Shown one piece after another: positions 19,684 to 29,929 of a DNA stretch of 64,000 nucleotides. The stretch covers positions 310,001-374,000 of the forward strand of contig NZ_JACJKQ010000001.1 of NCBI RefSeq assembly GCF_016901575.1, given 5' to 3'. The translations under genes and the position numbers were made by a program. Position 1 is the first letter of the stretch. Every line of letters begins with the position of its first letter. This DNA is from Enorma phocaeensis (lineage in GTDB: Bacteria; Actinomycetota; Coriobacteriia; Coriobacteriales; Coriobacteriaceae). The notes under the pieces are model-generated. The model was not told the origin of the DNA. It saw nothing but the letters and a program-made list of their open reading frames with translations, and ran no database searches.

Positions 19684-21735
19684 CTAGGACTCAGAGGCGC
19701 CCTCCCCATCGAGCAGCCTGAACGGGTCCGCTACACCTTCGACAGCGCGCTCGAGTTCGTGAACCCGGGCGGCATCCTTTGTTGCCTGAATGGTGAGGGC
19801 GCGCCGGTCCTCGGCGGCAAGCGAACGGTCTTGCCTGAGCTTTGCCTGCGAGGCGCGCAGGCGCCGTCTCACGGTGTAGAGCTCGAGGGTGTCAAGCAGA
19901 AAGCCGATGTTGACCTCGGTGGGATGGCTGCTCGTCACGGCGATGGTGCCTGCTGAAACTAGCTGGGCCGCCTCGGGGCATACCGCCCGCGCGGCATCCA
20001 TTACCTGCACGGGCTCGGTTCCCTCCGGCGTGGCGAGCACCGCCCAGGCGATGGCCTCGTGCCGAGGGTCGACCCAGTCGATCTCGGTGATGCGCTCGGC
20101 GAAGGGCCGAAACACATCGGGATAGCTCGTCAGCAACGAAAGCAGCTCGCGCTCCCCCGCTATCGAGCGCCGCTCGAGATCGGTAAGCACGGGCATGGTA
20201 GCCGCCTGCTGCCGGGCGCTCTGGGCAGCCGTCGCGTCGTCGTAGGCGTCGGCGGGGACGTAATCCACAGGGACGTCGACCTCGTCTGCCCCGTCCATGA
20301 AATCGGGAGCAGGCGAAGCTCCCCGCCGGGGCGCATTCGAGGAGCCGCGCATGGTCTCGCGCCAGCCCGCGCTCCCCCCACGCGAGGCCTCGACGCGCTC
20401 ACGGGCGGCGGCGCGCTCGCGCTCGCGCCGCGAGGACACCTCCTCTTCGCGCTGCACGTCTCGAAACACCCTGCCAGCCGCAGAGCGCACCGCATCCAAA
20501 TCAAGACCGAGCCGGTCGGCGATCTGAATGTAGTACGAATCGATCATATAGCTCTGGCGCAGCGGATAGATGAGCCTGCAGGCATCTTGCAACGCCTTGG
20601 TGCGCCCGCCCGGCGTGGAGATGTCGCTACGGTCCTCCAGCTTGCGAAAGACGAAATCCATGAGCGGCTCCGCCGCAGAGATCCGCTCGCGGAGCGCGTC
20701 GCCGCCGTGGGCGGAGATGAACTCCATGGGGTCCTGGCCGTCGGGAAGCACCACGCAGCGAAGGTCCATGGAGTCTCGCTCGATAAACTGTATGGCTCGT
20801 TCAGCCGCCTTTTGGCCTGCGGCGTCGCCATCAAACAGGTATACGATGCGCTTCGCGAACCTCGTCAAGGTCTTGACGTGATGCTCGGTGAGCGCCGTTC
20901 CAAGCGTCGCCACCACGTTGCCGATGCCCGCCTCCCAGCAGGCGATGGCGTCGGTGTAGCCTTCGACGACGATTGCCTCCGCCTGCGCGACGATGTGCTC
21001 TTTAGCCCAGTTGAAGCCATAGAGGTTGCGCTTCTTATGGAAGAGCGGGGTCTCGGCGGTATTGAGGTACTTCGGCTCGCCCTGACCCATGATGCGGCCG
21101 CCGAAGGCGATGCAACGCCCCTGCTCGTCAAAGATGGGGAACATCACGCGGTCGAAAAAGCGGTCGGCAAGACCGCCGTTCGAGCGGCGCATGGCAACGT
21201 TGGCGTCGACCATCTCCTGCGGCGTGAAGCCGTGAGAGCTCAGGTGCGAGACGAGCGCGCCCCGGCCGGGCGCGAAGCCAAGGCGGTAGGTCCGGCACAC
21301 CGCGCCGCCCATGCCGCGAGAGGCAAAATAGGTGCGCGGGCGTGCATCCTTGCCCCGCATGAGCATCGTGTGGTAAAACGCCGCGGTCTCTTCGCATACG
21401 TCGATAAGCCGCGAGCGCCTCGTGCCGCGCTGGCGCCCGTCCTGCGTATCGTGGATCTCGATGCCCGCTCGATCGGCAAGGTAGCGAATGGATTCGGGAA
21501 AAGATAGGTTCTCGCGCTTCATCACATAGGAGAACACGTCCCCGCCCTCGCCGCATCCAAAGCAATGCCATACCTGCGTCGAGGGGATGATGTGAAACGA
21601 CGGCGTCTTCTCGCCGTGAAACGGGCAGCAGCCCCAGAACTCTTGCCCACGGGGCTGCAGCGGAACAGTCTCTTGAACCAGTTGGACCAGATCGGTGGCG
21701 GCGCGCACGCGCTCCCTGTCTTCATCGGTAATCAT
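19684..21735 (-). CDS. dnaG: DNA primase
   Basis: This 683-residue primase makes RNA primers at the replication fork. The N-terminal CHC2 zinc site uses C37, H40, C58 and C61 (CPFH, CFGC). The Toprim domain has VVEGYTDAIACWEAG and YLFDGDAAGQKAA. A long linker rich in Arg and Ala leads to a C-terminal helicase-binding region. ATGA overlaps the ribF stop by 4 bp. The order ribF-dnaG-rpoD resembles the macromolecular-synthesis operon with rpsU absent. Confidence 0.97.
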   Translation of the reverse strand: MITDEDRERVRAATDLVQLVQETVPLQPRGQEFWGCCPFHGEKTPSFHIIPSTQVWHCFGCGEGGDVFSYVMKRENLSFPESIRYLADRAGIEIHDTQDGRQRGTRRSRLIDVCEETAAFYHTMLMRGKDARPRTYFASRGMGGAVCRTYRLGFAPGRGALVSHLSSHGFTPQEMVDANVAMRRSNGGLADRFFDRVMFPIFDEQGRCIAFGGRIMGQGEPKYLNTAETPLFHKKRNLYGFNWAKEHIVAQAEAIVVEGYTDAIACWEAGIGNVVATLGTALTEHHVKTLTRFAKRIVYLFDGDAAGQKAAERAIQFIERDSMDLRCVVLPDGQDPMEFISAHGGDALRERISAAEPLMDFVFRKLEDRSDISTPGGRTKALQDACRLIYPLRQSYMIDSYYIQIADRLGLDLDAVRSAAGRVFRDVQREEEVSSRRERERAAARERVEASRGGSAGWRETMRGSSNAPRRGASPAPDFMDGADEVDVPVDYVPADAYDDATAAQSARQQAATMPVLTDLERRSIAGERELLSLLTSYPDVFRPFAERITEIDWVDPRHEAIAWAVLATPEGTEPVQVMDAARAVCPEAAQLVSAGTIAVTSSHPTEVNIGFLLDTLELYTVRRRLRASQAKLRQDRSLAAEDRRALTIQATKDAARVHELERAVEGVADPFRLLDGEGASES

Positions 21736-22730
21736 GCGAGCGCAACACCCCGATTCCCGAAGTGGTCTTGAACCGTCTGGATGTTATGAAGGACGACGGA
21801 GATGAGCTCGTCGACCGAGGCGAAGCTCTGCGACGGACGCAGGAAGGCGTCGAAGACAAGCGCTATCTCGCTGCCGTAGATGTCGCCCGTAAAGCCGATG
21901 AGGTTAGCCTCGAGCGATGCGACGCCCGGACATCCGCGAAACATCGGGGGCACGCCGACATTGATGGCGGCGGGCCACACGACCCCCTCGACAAGAGCGA
22001 GCCCGCTGTAGACGCCATCTGCAGGCGCCTGCCGGCCAGGCTCGACGCGAATGTCTGCCGTGGGAAAACCCATGCTCGTGCCCTTGCCCCTGCCGGTATG
22101 AACGCGCCCGCTGACCATGAAGCGCCGCCCGAGCTCGCGACGGACCGAGTCGAGATCGGCCTTCTCAAGATAGCTGCGAATACGCGTGGCGGAGACAGGC
22201 GTGCCGTCGTCGGTCACCAGTTCGTGGCCCTCGACGCAGATGCCGCGGCTCGCACACCATGACGTGATGACCGGAACCGTCGACGCCCCACGCGCCCCCA
22301 GCCGAAAATCACTCCCCACGTGCACCGCGCGGATGTCGCACACCGGAAGCAGCACCTCGTCAAAGAAACGAGCGTGGTCGAGCGATGCGAGCTCGCGGGT
22401 GAACGGGACGACGATGACCCCGTCGACGCCCGAGGCGGCAAGGGCGCGCAGGCGGTCGTCGGTCCCCATGAGCGCCTTCGCGGGATGCGCAGAGACGACC
22501 TGGTCGGGATCGGGGTCAAACGTGACCGCGTACGCAGAGACGCCCCTGCGACGGGCATCCTGGACCGTCCGATCCAGAAGGTGCGCATGCCCCACGTGCA
22601 GGCCGTCGAACACGCCGATGGCGATGACGGCAGACCCGAGATCCATGTCGGCGTCGCCCAGGCGCCAGACGGGAGCCGAAGAAGACTCGACCAGAAAGTC
22701 GCGGCGAAGCTCAGCGACGTCGGGCATCAT
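21732..22730 (-). CDS. ribF: Bifunctional riboflavin kinase / FAD synthetase
   Basis: This 332-residue enzyme turns riboflavin into FMN and FAD. The nucleotidyltransferase half has GVFDGLHVGHAHLL near residue 40, and the kinase half has GRVHTGRGKGTSMGFPTADI near residue 215. I choose ATG 22730, which overlaps the truB stop as ATGA and has GGAGGTG seven bases upstream. A TTG two codons earlier is open but worse placed. Confidence 0.96.
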   Translation of the reverse strand: MMPDVAELRRDFLVESSSAPVWRLGDADMDLGSAVIAIGVFDGLHVGHAHLLDRTVQDARRRGVSAYAVTFDPDPDQVVSAHPAKALMGTDDRLRALAASGVDGVIVVPFTRELASLDHARFFDEVLLPVCDIRAVHVGSDFRLGARGASTVPVITSWCASRGICVEGHELVTDDGTPVSATRIRSYLEKADLDSVRRELGRRFMVSGRVHTGRGKGTSMGFPTADIRVEPGRQAPADGVYSGLALVEGVVWPAAINVGVPPMFRGCPGVASLEANLIGFTGDIYGSEIALVFDAFLRPSQSFASVDELISVVLHNIQTVQDHFGNRGVALA

Positions 22731-23668
22731 AGGCAAACACCTCCGATTCCTTGCGGGAAGACTTCCTTCATGACGACAGCTCGACCGTCGAACTGGGCTA
22801 TCGCCCGAAGCTCATCATTGGCGACGAGGCACATCCGGGAGCCCGGCTGCAGCAACTCGGGACGCTCGCGCAGAAGCGCCGGCGACAGGCGGCGTCCGCA
22901 CAGGACGTCGGCGAGGGCGGCCTCCCCGATCGCCACGGCGGGAAGCCCGAGCACGCGGACCGGGTCGAGGGCGCGCTCGCGCGCAAGGTCGGGCGATGCG
23001 TCGTCGAGCGCGATGCACTCCCCCAACGACACCGAGCCAGAGGTCGTACGACGAAGCGCAAAAAGGTGGGCGGCGCTGCCCAGGGAACGGCCGAGGTCTC
23101 GTGCGAGCGCGCGAATATAGGTTCCTTTGCTCACCGTGAAGGCGACCGTCCATACGCAGCCGTCGCCTTCCGCGGCGACATCGAGGAGCACGGCAGAGAT
23201 GACCTCGATCTCTCGGGCAGGAAGCTCGACGTCCTCTCCGGCACGCGCGCGCTTATACGAGCGGACGCCTCCGACCGAGATGGCGGAGAACGCCGGCGGC
23301 ACCTGCATATGCGTGCCGACAAGGCACGAGACCGTCTCGCCGGCGACGTCACGGTCAAGAAGCTGACGGGGAACAGGAGCGCTTCTCGTGACCTCGCCCT
23401 CGGCGTCATCGGTGTTGGTTTCGCAGCCGAACGAGATGGCGGCGACGTATGACTTCGAATCGAGCGTGATCGAGCCGAGCAGGCGCGTCGCCTGCCCCAC
23501 GCCGACCACCATGACGCCCGAGGCGGCGGGGTCGAGCGTGCCTGCATGGCCGACGCGCCGCTCTGAGAGCAAGCGGCGCAGACGAGCGACGACATCATGC
23601 GAGGTGCACCCTACGGGCTTGTCGACGCCGAGCAACAGATTGAGTTGAGAGGGAGAGCGTTGTGCCAT
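22727..23668 (-). CDS. truB: tRNA pseudouridine-55 synthase
   Basis: This 313-residue enzyme makes psi55 in the T-loop of tRNAs. LLGVDKPVGCTSHDVVARLR and GHAGTLDPAASGVMVVGVG (with the catalytic Asp) are in the first 60 residues. It sits in the usual infB-rbfA-nrnA-truB-ribF order. Confidence 0.97.
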   Translation of the reverse strand: MAQRSPSQLNLLLGVDKPVGCTSHDVVARLRRLLSERRVGHAGTLDPAASGVMVVGVGQATRLLGSITLDSKSYVAAISFGCETNTDDAEGEVTRSAPVPRQLLDRDVAGETVSCLVGTHMQVPPAFSAISVGGVRSYKRARAGEDVELPAREIEVISAVLLDVAAEGDGCVWTVAFTVSKGTYIRALARDLGRSLGSAAHLFALRRTTSGSVSLGECIALDDASPDLARERALDPVRVLGLPAVAIGEAALADVLCGRRLSPALLRERPELLQPGSRMCLVANDELRAIAQFDGRAVVMKEVFPQGIGGVCL

Positions 23669-23682
23669 AGGCGGCCTCGTCC

Positions 23683-24732
23683 CTAAAGCTCGACGCGAAT
23701 GCCCGAGGGGTCGGCCCCTACGAGCGTCGCGAGCATGGGAAGAATCGCTGCAAGGGTGTCCTCGATGGTGCCGTGGTAGGTAAAGCCCGCAGCGGCCGCA
23801 TGGCCGCCGCCGTTAAAGTGGGAGGCGACCTCCGAGACGTCGAGCTCGCACTTCGAGCGCAGGTTGCCGCGCACCGTAGCGCCGTCGGGGCTTTCTTTGA
23901 GGAACAGGCAGACCTCGACGCCCATGACGGAGCGAACGACGTCCACAAGGCCGTCGCACTCGTCGGGCGTGACGCCACAGCGAGCGAGGTCCTCGGCGCG
24001 AGCATAGCTGTATGCGACGCGGCCGTCGGCAAACGTCTTGATGCGCCCCATGACAAGGCTCTCGAGGCGCAGGTACTCGATGCGCTGGCTCTGATACACC
24101 TCGAGCGCGATGCGCGCCGGCTCTGCGCCGCAGGCGACAAGGTGAGACGCGACGCAGAAAGCCTCGGGGTCGGCGTTTTGATACTGAAAACGGCCGGTGT
24201 CGGTGACCACGCCGCACAGCAGGCAGGTAGCGACCTCGGGCGTGACCTCGATGCCGACATCGCTCAAAAACTCGTCGATGAGCACGGCGCAGGCACACGA
24301 GTCGACGCGGCGCACAGAAACCTCGGCGAACTCGTTGCGCGCGGGATGATGGTCGAACGACACGATATGGCGCGCCCGGCGAGCGACCGCGGCGGCATCT
24401 TCCAACCGCTCGATGACCGGGCAGTCAACAGAGATAAAGAGGTCGGGGTCCTCGGCATAGCGAACCGCGGGCACGTATTCGTCGGCTCCTGCTAGGAACC
24501 GATAGATGCGCGGGACACAGGCGTCGTCCGCGAGGAGAAACGCGATGCGCTTCTCCGGATAGGCGCGGCGCAGAGCCAACCCGAGACCCAGGCCGGAGCC
24601 CAAGGCGTCGCCATCGGGGGACGTGTGTCCCGAGATGGCGATCGTCTGGGCATCCTCGATGAGCTCCAGAATCTGATGGCACGTCTCGGCAGATGCCTCA
24701 TGCGCGCCGCAAGAATCGGACCCCTTATGCAT
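23683..24732 (-). CDS. nrnA: NrnA-like DHH phosphoesterase (nanoRNase / pAp phosphatase)
   Basis: This 349-residue protein of the DHH-DHHA1 family degrades short oligoribonucleotides and dephosphorylates pAp. Motifs are GHTSPDGDALGSGLGL (motif I), ISVDCPV, SFDHHPARNEF (DHH) and the C-terminal HFNGGGHAAAAGF. The ATG at 24732 overlaps the rbfA stop by 8 bp. An in-frame stretch reading upstream to 25035 through rbfA is rejected. Confidence 0.94.
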   Translation of the reverse strand: MHKGSDSCGAHEASAETCHQILELIEDAQTIAISGHTSPDGDALGSGLGLGLALRRAYPEKRIAFLLADDACVPRIYRFLAGADEYVPAVRYAEDPDLFISVDCPVIERLEDAAAVARRARHIVSFDHHPARNEFAEVSVRRVDSCACAVLIDEFLSDVGIEVTPEVATCLLCGVVTDTGRFQYQNADPEAFCVASHLVACGAEPARIALEVYQSQRIEYLRLESLVMGRIKTFADGRVAYSYARAEDLARCGVTPDECDGLVDVVRSVMGVEVCLFLKESPDGATVRGNLRSKCELDVSEVASHFNGGGHAAAAGFTYHGTIEDTLAAILPMLATLVGADPSGIRVEL

Positions 24733-25150
24733 CGTGGCTTCCCTCCTGGACGTCCGTCTCCGCCTCTTCGGGGCGGATGGGATAGCCTTCCTCGTCCTTC
24801 TCCACCGCAAGCGTCGCGGGAACATTCTCGAGCGCCCGGGAGATGCGCTCCGCCTCGTCGGTGGAGCGGTCGATCCTGAAGTCGAGCTCGGGCACGACGC
24901 GCCAATCGAGCGAGCGCGCAAGAAGGCTGCGAATATGCCCGCGCGCGCTGGCGAGGGCCTCCATGACCTCGTCGTAGCGATCGCCGTCGCACGATACGAA
25001 GACGCGCGCAAACGACCGGTCGATGGAGACCTCAACGCCGGTAAGTGTCACAAGGTCGAGCCGGGGATCGGCGATCTCGAACAGAAGGATATACCCGAGC
25101 TTCTCGCGAAGCTGCTCGCCAAGGCGGCGAGTGGCGTTGTTCTGCTTCAT
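24725..25150 (-). CDS. rbfA: Ribosome-binding factor A
   Basis: This 141-residue 30S maturation factor has a KH-type fold. It starts MKQNNATRRLGEQLREKLGY, and ARGHIRSLLARSLDWRVVPE is the conserved central part. The acidic C-terminal tail of about 25 residues is longer than in E. coli. It lies 9 bp downstream of infB. Confidence 0.95.
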   Translation of the reverse strand: MKQNNATRRLGEQLREKLGYILLFEIADPRLDLVTLTGVEVSIDRSFARVFVSCDGDRYDEVMEALASARGHIRSLLARSLDWRVVPELDFRIDRSTDEAERISRALENVPATLAVEKDEEGYPIRPEEAETDVQEGSHDA

Positions 25151-25159
25151 AGACGCCCC

Positions 25160-27853
25160 TTACTCGGTGCGGGCGACCTCGACGACCTTGTAGGCCTCGA
25201 GCTGGTCGCCAACCTTGATGTCCTGGAACTTCTCGATGCCGAGACCGCACTCGTAGCCGGACTTGACGCTCTTGACGTCGTCCTTGAAGCGACGCATGGA
25301 GGCAAACGTGCCGTCGAACACCACGACGCCGTCGCGCACGACGCGCACCTTGTCGGAGCGCTCGATCTCGCCCTCGGTGACCATGCAGCCAGCGATGAGG
25401 CCGACCTTGGGAACGCGGAAGGTCTCGCGGACCTCGGCGATGCCGGTCTGGACTTCCTCTTCGGTGGGCTTGAGCATACCGATGCGGGCGGCGTCGATGT
25501 CCTCGATCGCCTTGTAGATGATCGAGTAGGTCTTGATCTGAACGTTCTCGCGCTCAGCGAGGTCGCGGGCCTTCGCCTGCGGACGCACGCCGAAGCCGAC
25601 GATGATCGCGTTCGAGGCAGCCGCCAGGATGACGTCGGTCTCGGAGATGGCGCCGACCGCGGAATGGATGATGTTGATGCGGACCTCGGACTGGTCCATC
25701 TTGCCGAGCGCGTCGGCGAGCGCCTCGATGGAGCCCTGGACGTCGGCCTTGACGACGAGGTTGAGCTCCTTGAGCTCGTTCTCGTTCATCTCATCGAAGA
25801 GCGTCTCGAGGGTGACATGCTTCACCTTGTTCTGCTCCTCGATGCGGGCCTTGAGCGCGCGCTGCTCCGCGAGGGCGCGGGCGTCGCGCTCGTCCTCGAA
25901 GACGCGGAACTCGTCGCCTGCGTTCGGCACGGAGTCCAGGCCCAGGATCTCGACGGCGTCAGACGGGGTCGCCTCGGCCTTGTTGTCGCCGTGCTGGTCG
26001 AGCATGGCACGTACGCGGCCATGGCTCATGCCGGCGACGATGGCGTCGCCGACGTGCAGGGTGCCGCGGTTCACGAGCACCGTCGCGACCGGGCCGCGGC
26101 CGCGGTCGAGCTTGCCCTCGATGATGTAGCCCGAGGCAAACGTGTCGGGGTTTGCCTTGAGCTCGAGCACGTCGGCCTGGAGCAGGATGGTCTCCAACAG
26201 GTCATCGATGCCGTCGCCCTTCTTGGCCGACACGTTCACGAACATGTTCTGGCCGCCCCACTCCTCGGGGATGACGCCGTACTCGACGAGCTCCTGGCGC
26301 ACGCGGTCAGGGTTGGCGTCGGGCTTGTCGCACTTGTTGACGGCGACGACGATGGGCACGCCCGCCGCCTTGGAGTGGTTGATGGCCTCGATGGTCTGGG
26401 GCATGACGCCGTCGTCGGCAGCGACCACGAGCACGACGACGTCGGTGATCTTGGCGCCGCGGGCGCGCATGGCGGTAAACGCCTCGTGGCCAGGGGTGTC
26501 GACGAAGGTGATCTGGCGGCCGCCGATCTCGACCTGAGAGGCGCCGATGTGCTGGGTGATGCCGCCGGCCTCGTGGCGGGCGACGCCGGTGTGGCGGATG
26601 GCGTCGAGCAGCGACGTCTTGCCATGGTCGACGTGGCCCATGACGGTGACCACCGGGGGACGCGGCTTCAGGTCTGACGGGTCGTCGTAGAAGCTGAAGG
26701 AGTTCTCCTCCTCCGGCGAGATGATGCGAATCTTGCGGCCGAGGTCGTCCGCCACGAGCTCAACCAGGTCGTTCGACATGGACTGCGTCATGGTGAGCGG
26801 CGTGCCCAGCAGGAAGAGGCGCTTGATGATGTCGTTGGCGGCGACGTCGAGGGCGTCGGCGAGCTCGGCGACGGTCACGCCCTCGGAGACGCGCACCGCA
26901 TCGAGCTCCTCGGGATTGATGCCCTGTGCGAGCGCCTCCTCGATCTTGCGCTCCTCACGAGCCTGCGCAGCCTCGCGCTCGCGCTTCTCCTTGCGCTTCT
27001 TGCGACGACCGGTGGACTCGCGGGACGCCTCCTCGACTGCCATGCGTGCCTCTTCGAGCACGCGCTCGCGGCTGTACTCCTCGGCCTCGCGCGCCATGCG
27101 GCTGTAGCGGTCTTCCTCGGTATGCTGCGAGGCGCCCTTGCGACGCTTGCCCTTGCCCGCCTTGTCGGGAGCGGGGAAGTTCACGCCGGCGGGAACCGCG
27201 GGAGCGCTCGAGCTCCTGCGCGTGCGCGCCGGGGCCTCGGTGCTCGCCTGGTTAGCAGGGGCGCCCGAGCGGCCGCGGCCGCCACGCTCGTTCTTGCGAC
27301 GCGTGCGCTCGGCGGCCTGGGCGGCCTTCTTGGCCTCCTCGGCCTCCTTCTTTTCCTTGAGGACGACCTCTTGGGTCGCGATCTGGTCGAGCAGCGAGCG
27401 GAATCGCGAGCCGGAGTCGGACGCAGGCACCGCGCGACGCTTCGCCTCGAGCTCCGCTTCCTTCGCGGCGGCGGCGGCGCGCTCACGCTCCTGGCGCTGA
27501 CGGTCGGCCTCGGCGGCGCGAGCGGCCTCCTCGGCGGCAAGCGCGGCCGTGGACAGGCGGCGCTCCTCTTCGCGACGCGCCTCTGCGGCAAGACGCTCGG
27601 CCTCGGCGGCCTCGGCCTTGGCGGCCTCCTCCGCGGCGGCAGCCTCCTCCTCGGCGCGACGCTTTGCCTCGATTTCGGCAGCACGGGCCTCGACGATGGG
27701 AGCAAGCTTCTTGCGCACCATGGACACATAGGCGTCCTCGAGCGCCGACGACGGCGACTTGGCGGGAATCTTCATGTCCTTCAGATGGCCCAACAGCTCC
27801 TTGGACGTCATTCCGAATTCTTTGGCCAGGCTGGAAACGCGGGTCCTTGCCAT
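25160..27853 (-). CDS. infB: Translation initiation factor IF-2
   Basis: This 897-residue GTPase positions fMet-tRNA on the ribosome. The N-terminal 360 residues contain an IF2-N motif ([20 protein letters not shown]) and a long Ala/Glu/Arg/Lys-rich segment. The G domain shows [22 protein letters not shown] and NKCDKP. The ATG at 27853 gives [14 protein letters not shown]; the codons above it have no support. It is in the rimP-nusA-infB-rbfA operon. Confidence 0.97.
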   Translation of the reverse strand: MARTRVSSLAKEFGMTSKELLGHLKDMKIPAKSPSSALEDAYVSMVRKKLAPIVEARAAEIEAKRRAEEEAAAAEEAAKAEAAEAERLAAEARREEERRLSTAALAAEEAARAAEADRQRQERERAAAAAKEAELEAKRRAVPASDSGSRFRSLLDQIATQEVVLKEKKEAEEAKKAAQAAERTRRKNERGGRGRSGAPANQASTEAPARTRRSSSAPAVPAGVNFPAPDKAGKGKRRKGASQHTEEDRYSRMAREAEEYSRERVLEEARMAVEEASRESTGRRKKRKEKREREAAQAREERKIEEALAQGINPEELDAVRVSEGVTVAELADALDVAANDIIKRLFLLGTPLTMTQSMSNDLVELVADDLGRKIRIISPEEENSFSFYDDPSDLKPRPPVVTVMGHVDHGKTSLLDAIRHTGVARHEAGGITQHIGASQVEIGGRQITFVDTPGHEAFTAMRARGAKITDVVVLVVAADDGVMPQTIEAINHSKAAGVPIVVAVNKCDKPDANPDRVRQELVEYGVIPEEWGGQNMFVNVSAKKGDGIDDLLETILLQADVLELKANPDTFASGYIIEGKLDRGRGPVATVLVNRGTLHVGDAIVAGMSHGRVRAMLDQHGDNKAEATPSDAVEILGLDSVPNAGDEFRVFEDERDARALAEQRALKARIEEQNKVKHVTLETLFDEMNENELKELNLVVKADVQGSIEALADALGKMDQSEVRINIIHSAVGAISETDVILAAASNAIIVGFGVRPQAKARDLAERENVQIKTYSIIYKAIEDIDAARIGMLKPTEEEVQTGIAEVRETFRVPKVGLIAGCMVTEGEIERSDKVRVVRDGVVVFDGTFASMRRFKDDVKSVKSGYECGLGIEKFQDIKVGDQLEAYKVVEVARTE

Positions 27854-27954
27854 ATGCCACAACACCTACCTCTCTGGCTCACGCGAACGCGTGGGTAAGA
27901 TCTGACTCTCGGGTAACGGACGGTGCCGCGATCGGGCGCGGCTGCCTGCCGGCC

Positions 27955-29193
27955 CTAGATCAGGTCCTCCGCAGACTCGATGGCGTCAGGCTCATGCAGC
28001 CCGCAGAAGCGCGAACCGGGGCGCGCCTGGTTGCGGCAGCGCACGCCGTCCTCGCTTACGAACTCACAGCGCTGGGGCTCGTCGTCGGAGAGCAGGTCCT
28101 CGACCGGCTCGGGACGCGTGGGGATGTTCTTCAAGATGTCGGCGGCGAGCGTCTCGCTCTTGATGTCGATGTGCCAGCCGGTGAGGCGTGCCGCCAGGCG
28201 GGCGTTCTGGCCCTCCTTGCCGATGGCGAGCGACAGCTGGTCGTCGGGGACGATGACGCCGGCGTAGCTCTTCTCCTCATCGATGAGCACGCGGTTCACC
28301 TTCGCCGGCGACAGGGCGTTTGCGACGTAGACCGCAGGGTCCTCGTCCCACAAGATGACGTCGACGCGCTCGCCGCGAAGCTCGCCCACGACGGTGCGGA
28401 CGCGGCTGCCCTTCGGGCCGACGCAAGCACCGACCGGATCCAGGCGGTCGTCAAGCGAGTGCACGGCGACCTTGGAGCGCTGGCCAGGCTCGCGGGCAAT
28501 GGACTTGATCTCGACGGTCCCCTCGTAGATCTCGGGAACCTCGAGCTCGAAGAGGCGGCGGAGCAGCGCAGGATGGGTGCGGCTGATCACGATGGGCGGA
28601 CGGGAGTGCTCGCCGCGCACCGGCTGCACGGTTGAGTTGGGGTCGCGCACGTCGATGATGACGGCCTTCAGGCGCTGGTTGTGCAGGTAGCGCTCGCCCA
28701 TGGGGCGCTCGTTGCGCTCGTTCTCATAGCGGCGCTGGTCGAAATGGGGAAGCTCGGCCTCGACGCCCTCGCGGATCTTCACGATGGTGAAGTCGGGCGT
28801 GGACTGCAGCACGGTGCCGGTGATGATGTCGCCGATGCGCCCCGAGAACTCCTCGTAGATCTGCTGGCGGGCAGAATTGCGGACGATGGCGTTGATCTCG
28901 GCCTTGGCATGCTGGGCGGCGATGCGGCTCGTGCCCTTCGGGGTCACGTCGCGCTTGGTGTACTCGGTGTACTCGTCGGTCTCCTCGTCATAGGACTCCT
29001 CGACCGGCACGAGCTCGTAGACATAGACCTTGCCGGTGGCGCGGTCGATGGTGACCTCGGCGCCGAAGGGCAGGTGCAGAATGTCGGCATAGCTCTTGGC
29101 AAGCGACTGCTCCAAGCGGTCGATGAGGTACAGCTGGTCGATGTGCTTCTCCTGGCAGAGCTCCATGAGAGCTTCCATCATCTGCGATGCCAT
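27955..29193 (-). CDS. nusA: Transcription factor NusA with a Cys/His C-terminal tail
   Basis: This 412-residue protein controls pausing, termination and antitermination. It has the N-terminal polymerase-binding domain, S1 domain ([16 protein letters not shown]), KH1 ([18 protein letters not shown]) and KH2 ([17 protein letters not shown]). The last 40 residues add a C-x9-C-x10-C-x2-H pattern ([11 protein letters not shown] then CGLH) that ordinary NusA lacks. The ylxR gene that commonly sits between nusA and infB is absent; the 101-bp gap holds no gene. The ATG is 2 bp after the rimP stop. Confidence 0.95.
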   Translation of the reverse strand: MASQMMEALMELCQEKHIDQLYLIDRLEQSLAKSYADILHLPFGAEVTIDRATGKVYVYELVPVEESYDEETDEYTEYTKRDVTPKGTSRIAAQHAKAEINAIVRNSARQQIYEEFSGRIGDIITGTVLQSTPDFTIVKIREGVEAELPHFDQRRYENERNERPMGERYLHNQRLKAVIIDVRDPNSTVQPVRGEHSRPPIVISRTHPALLRRLFELEVPEIYEGTVEIKSIAREPGQRSKVAVHSLDDRLDPVGACVGPKGSRVRTVVGELRGERVDVILWDEDPAVYVANALSPAKVNRVLIDEEKSYAGVIVPDDQLSLAIGKEGQNARLAARLTGWHIDIKSETLAADILKNIPTRPEPVEDLLSDDEPQRCEFVSEDGVRCRNQARPGSRFCGLHEPDAIESAEDLI

Positions 29194-29194
29194 G

Positions 29195-29692
29195 TCAGTT
29201 CTTCCCTTCCTTCGAGCCCTTGAAGTCATACACCGGCTTCAGGACGCACTTCTTGATCTCGTCATATGCAAAGGTCATGGTCGAGCCGTCTTCGAGCTCG
29301 AGCGTGGCGGCATGGTCGTCCGCCTGGGCGATGCGCCCGCCGAACTTCTTCCGGCCTTCGGTGGCGGTGGTGGTGAGCTGGCAGTCTTCGCCACAGAAGC
29401 GCACGAAGTCCTGGGGACGGCGGAGCGGTCTTGCCATGCCGGGAGAAGAGACCTCGAGGGTGTAGGCGCCGGGGACCGGGTCGATGCCCTCGACGACGTC
29501 GCTCACCCACGACGTATGCGCGGTGACCTCATCGAGCGTGAGGCTCTCTCCGTCGGCACCCTCGATGCGAACGCGGACCGTAGGCGCCTTCGTGGCACCG
29601 ACCACCTCGACGTCGACGATATCCGTCCCCTTCTCGGGCGCCTGGGCCTCAAGGGCATCGATGATGAGCTGCTCCACCTTGCTCTTGACCAT
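29195..29692 (-). CDS. rimP: Ribosome maturation factor RimP
   Basis: This 165-residue 30S assembly factor has the family core EVSSPGMARPLRRPQDFVRF. It is the first gene of the rimP-nusA-infB operon. The ATG at 29692 has GGGGAGGTG upstream, and a promoter lies at 29770-29797. Confidence 0.94.
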   Translation of the reverse strand: MVKSKVEQLIIDALEAQAPEKGTDIVDVEVVGATKAPTVRVRIEGADGESLTLDEVTAHTSWVSDVVEGIDPVPGAYTLEVSSPGMARPLRRPQDFVRFCGEDCQLTTTATEGRKKFGGRIAQADDHAATLELEDGSTMTFAYDEIKKCVLKPVYDFKGSKEGKN

Positions 29693-29769
29693 GCAACACC
29701 TCCCCATACAAGAAAGGAAGCACGGGCAAGCCCGCACTCCCTTTGCAGTACAACTTCATTTGCTGGTAC

Positions 29770-29797
29770 AGCATAGCACACGCTGCGGTTTTGTCAT
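29770..29797 (-). promoter_or_regulatory. Promoter of the rimP-nusA-infB operon
   Basis: On the minus strand ATGACA (29797-29792) and TATGCT (29775-29770) are 16 bp apart, and TGC directly precedes the -10 box. A leader of about 70 bases with a small GC hairpin (GCGGGC/GCCCG near 29725) precedes rimP. Confidence 0.7.
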
Positions 29798-29872
29798 CTT
29801 TACGCAGCCTGTGCCAGCGAGGAGCCCCAAGTTCCTCCTTAAAGAATTCACATTTCTCTCTTCCATAGAGAC

Positions 29873-29900
29873 GCGGGCGGCAGGATGTCCCGCCGCCCGC
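29873..29900 (-). terminator. Hairpin after leuS
   Basis: A perfect 9-bp GC stem (29892-29900 with 29873-29881) with a 10-base loop begins 30 bp past the leuS stop. The bases after it (GUCUCUAUGG) are not a U-run. Confidence 0.55.
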
Positions 29901-29929
29901 ATGCATGCGAATGCTCTCGAGCCGAAACC

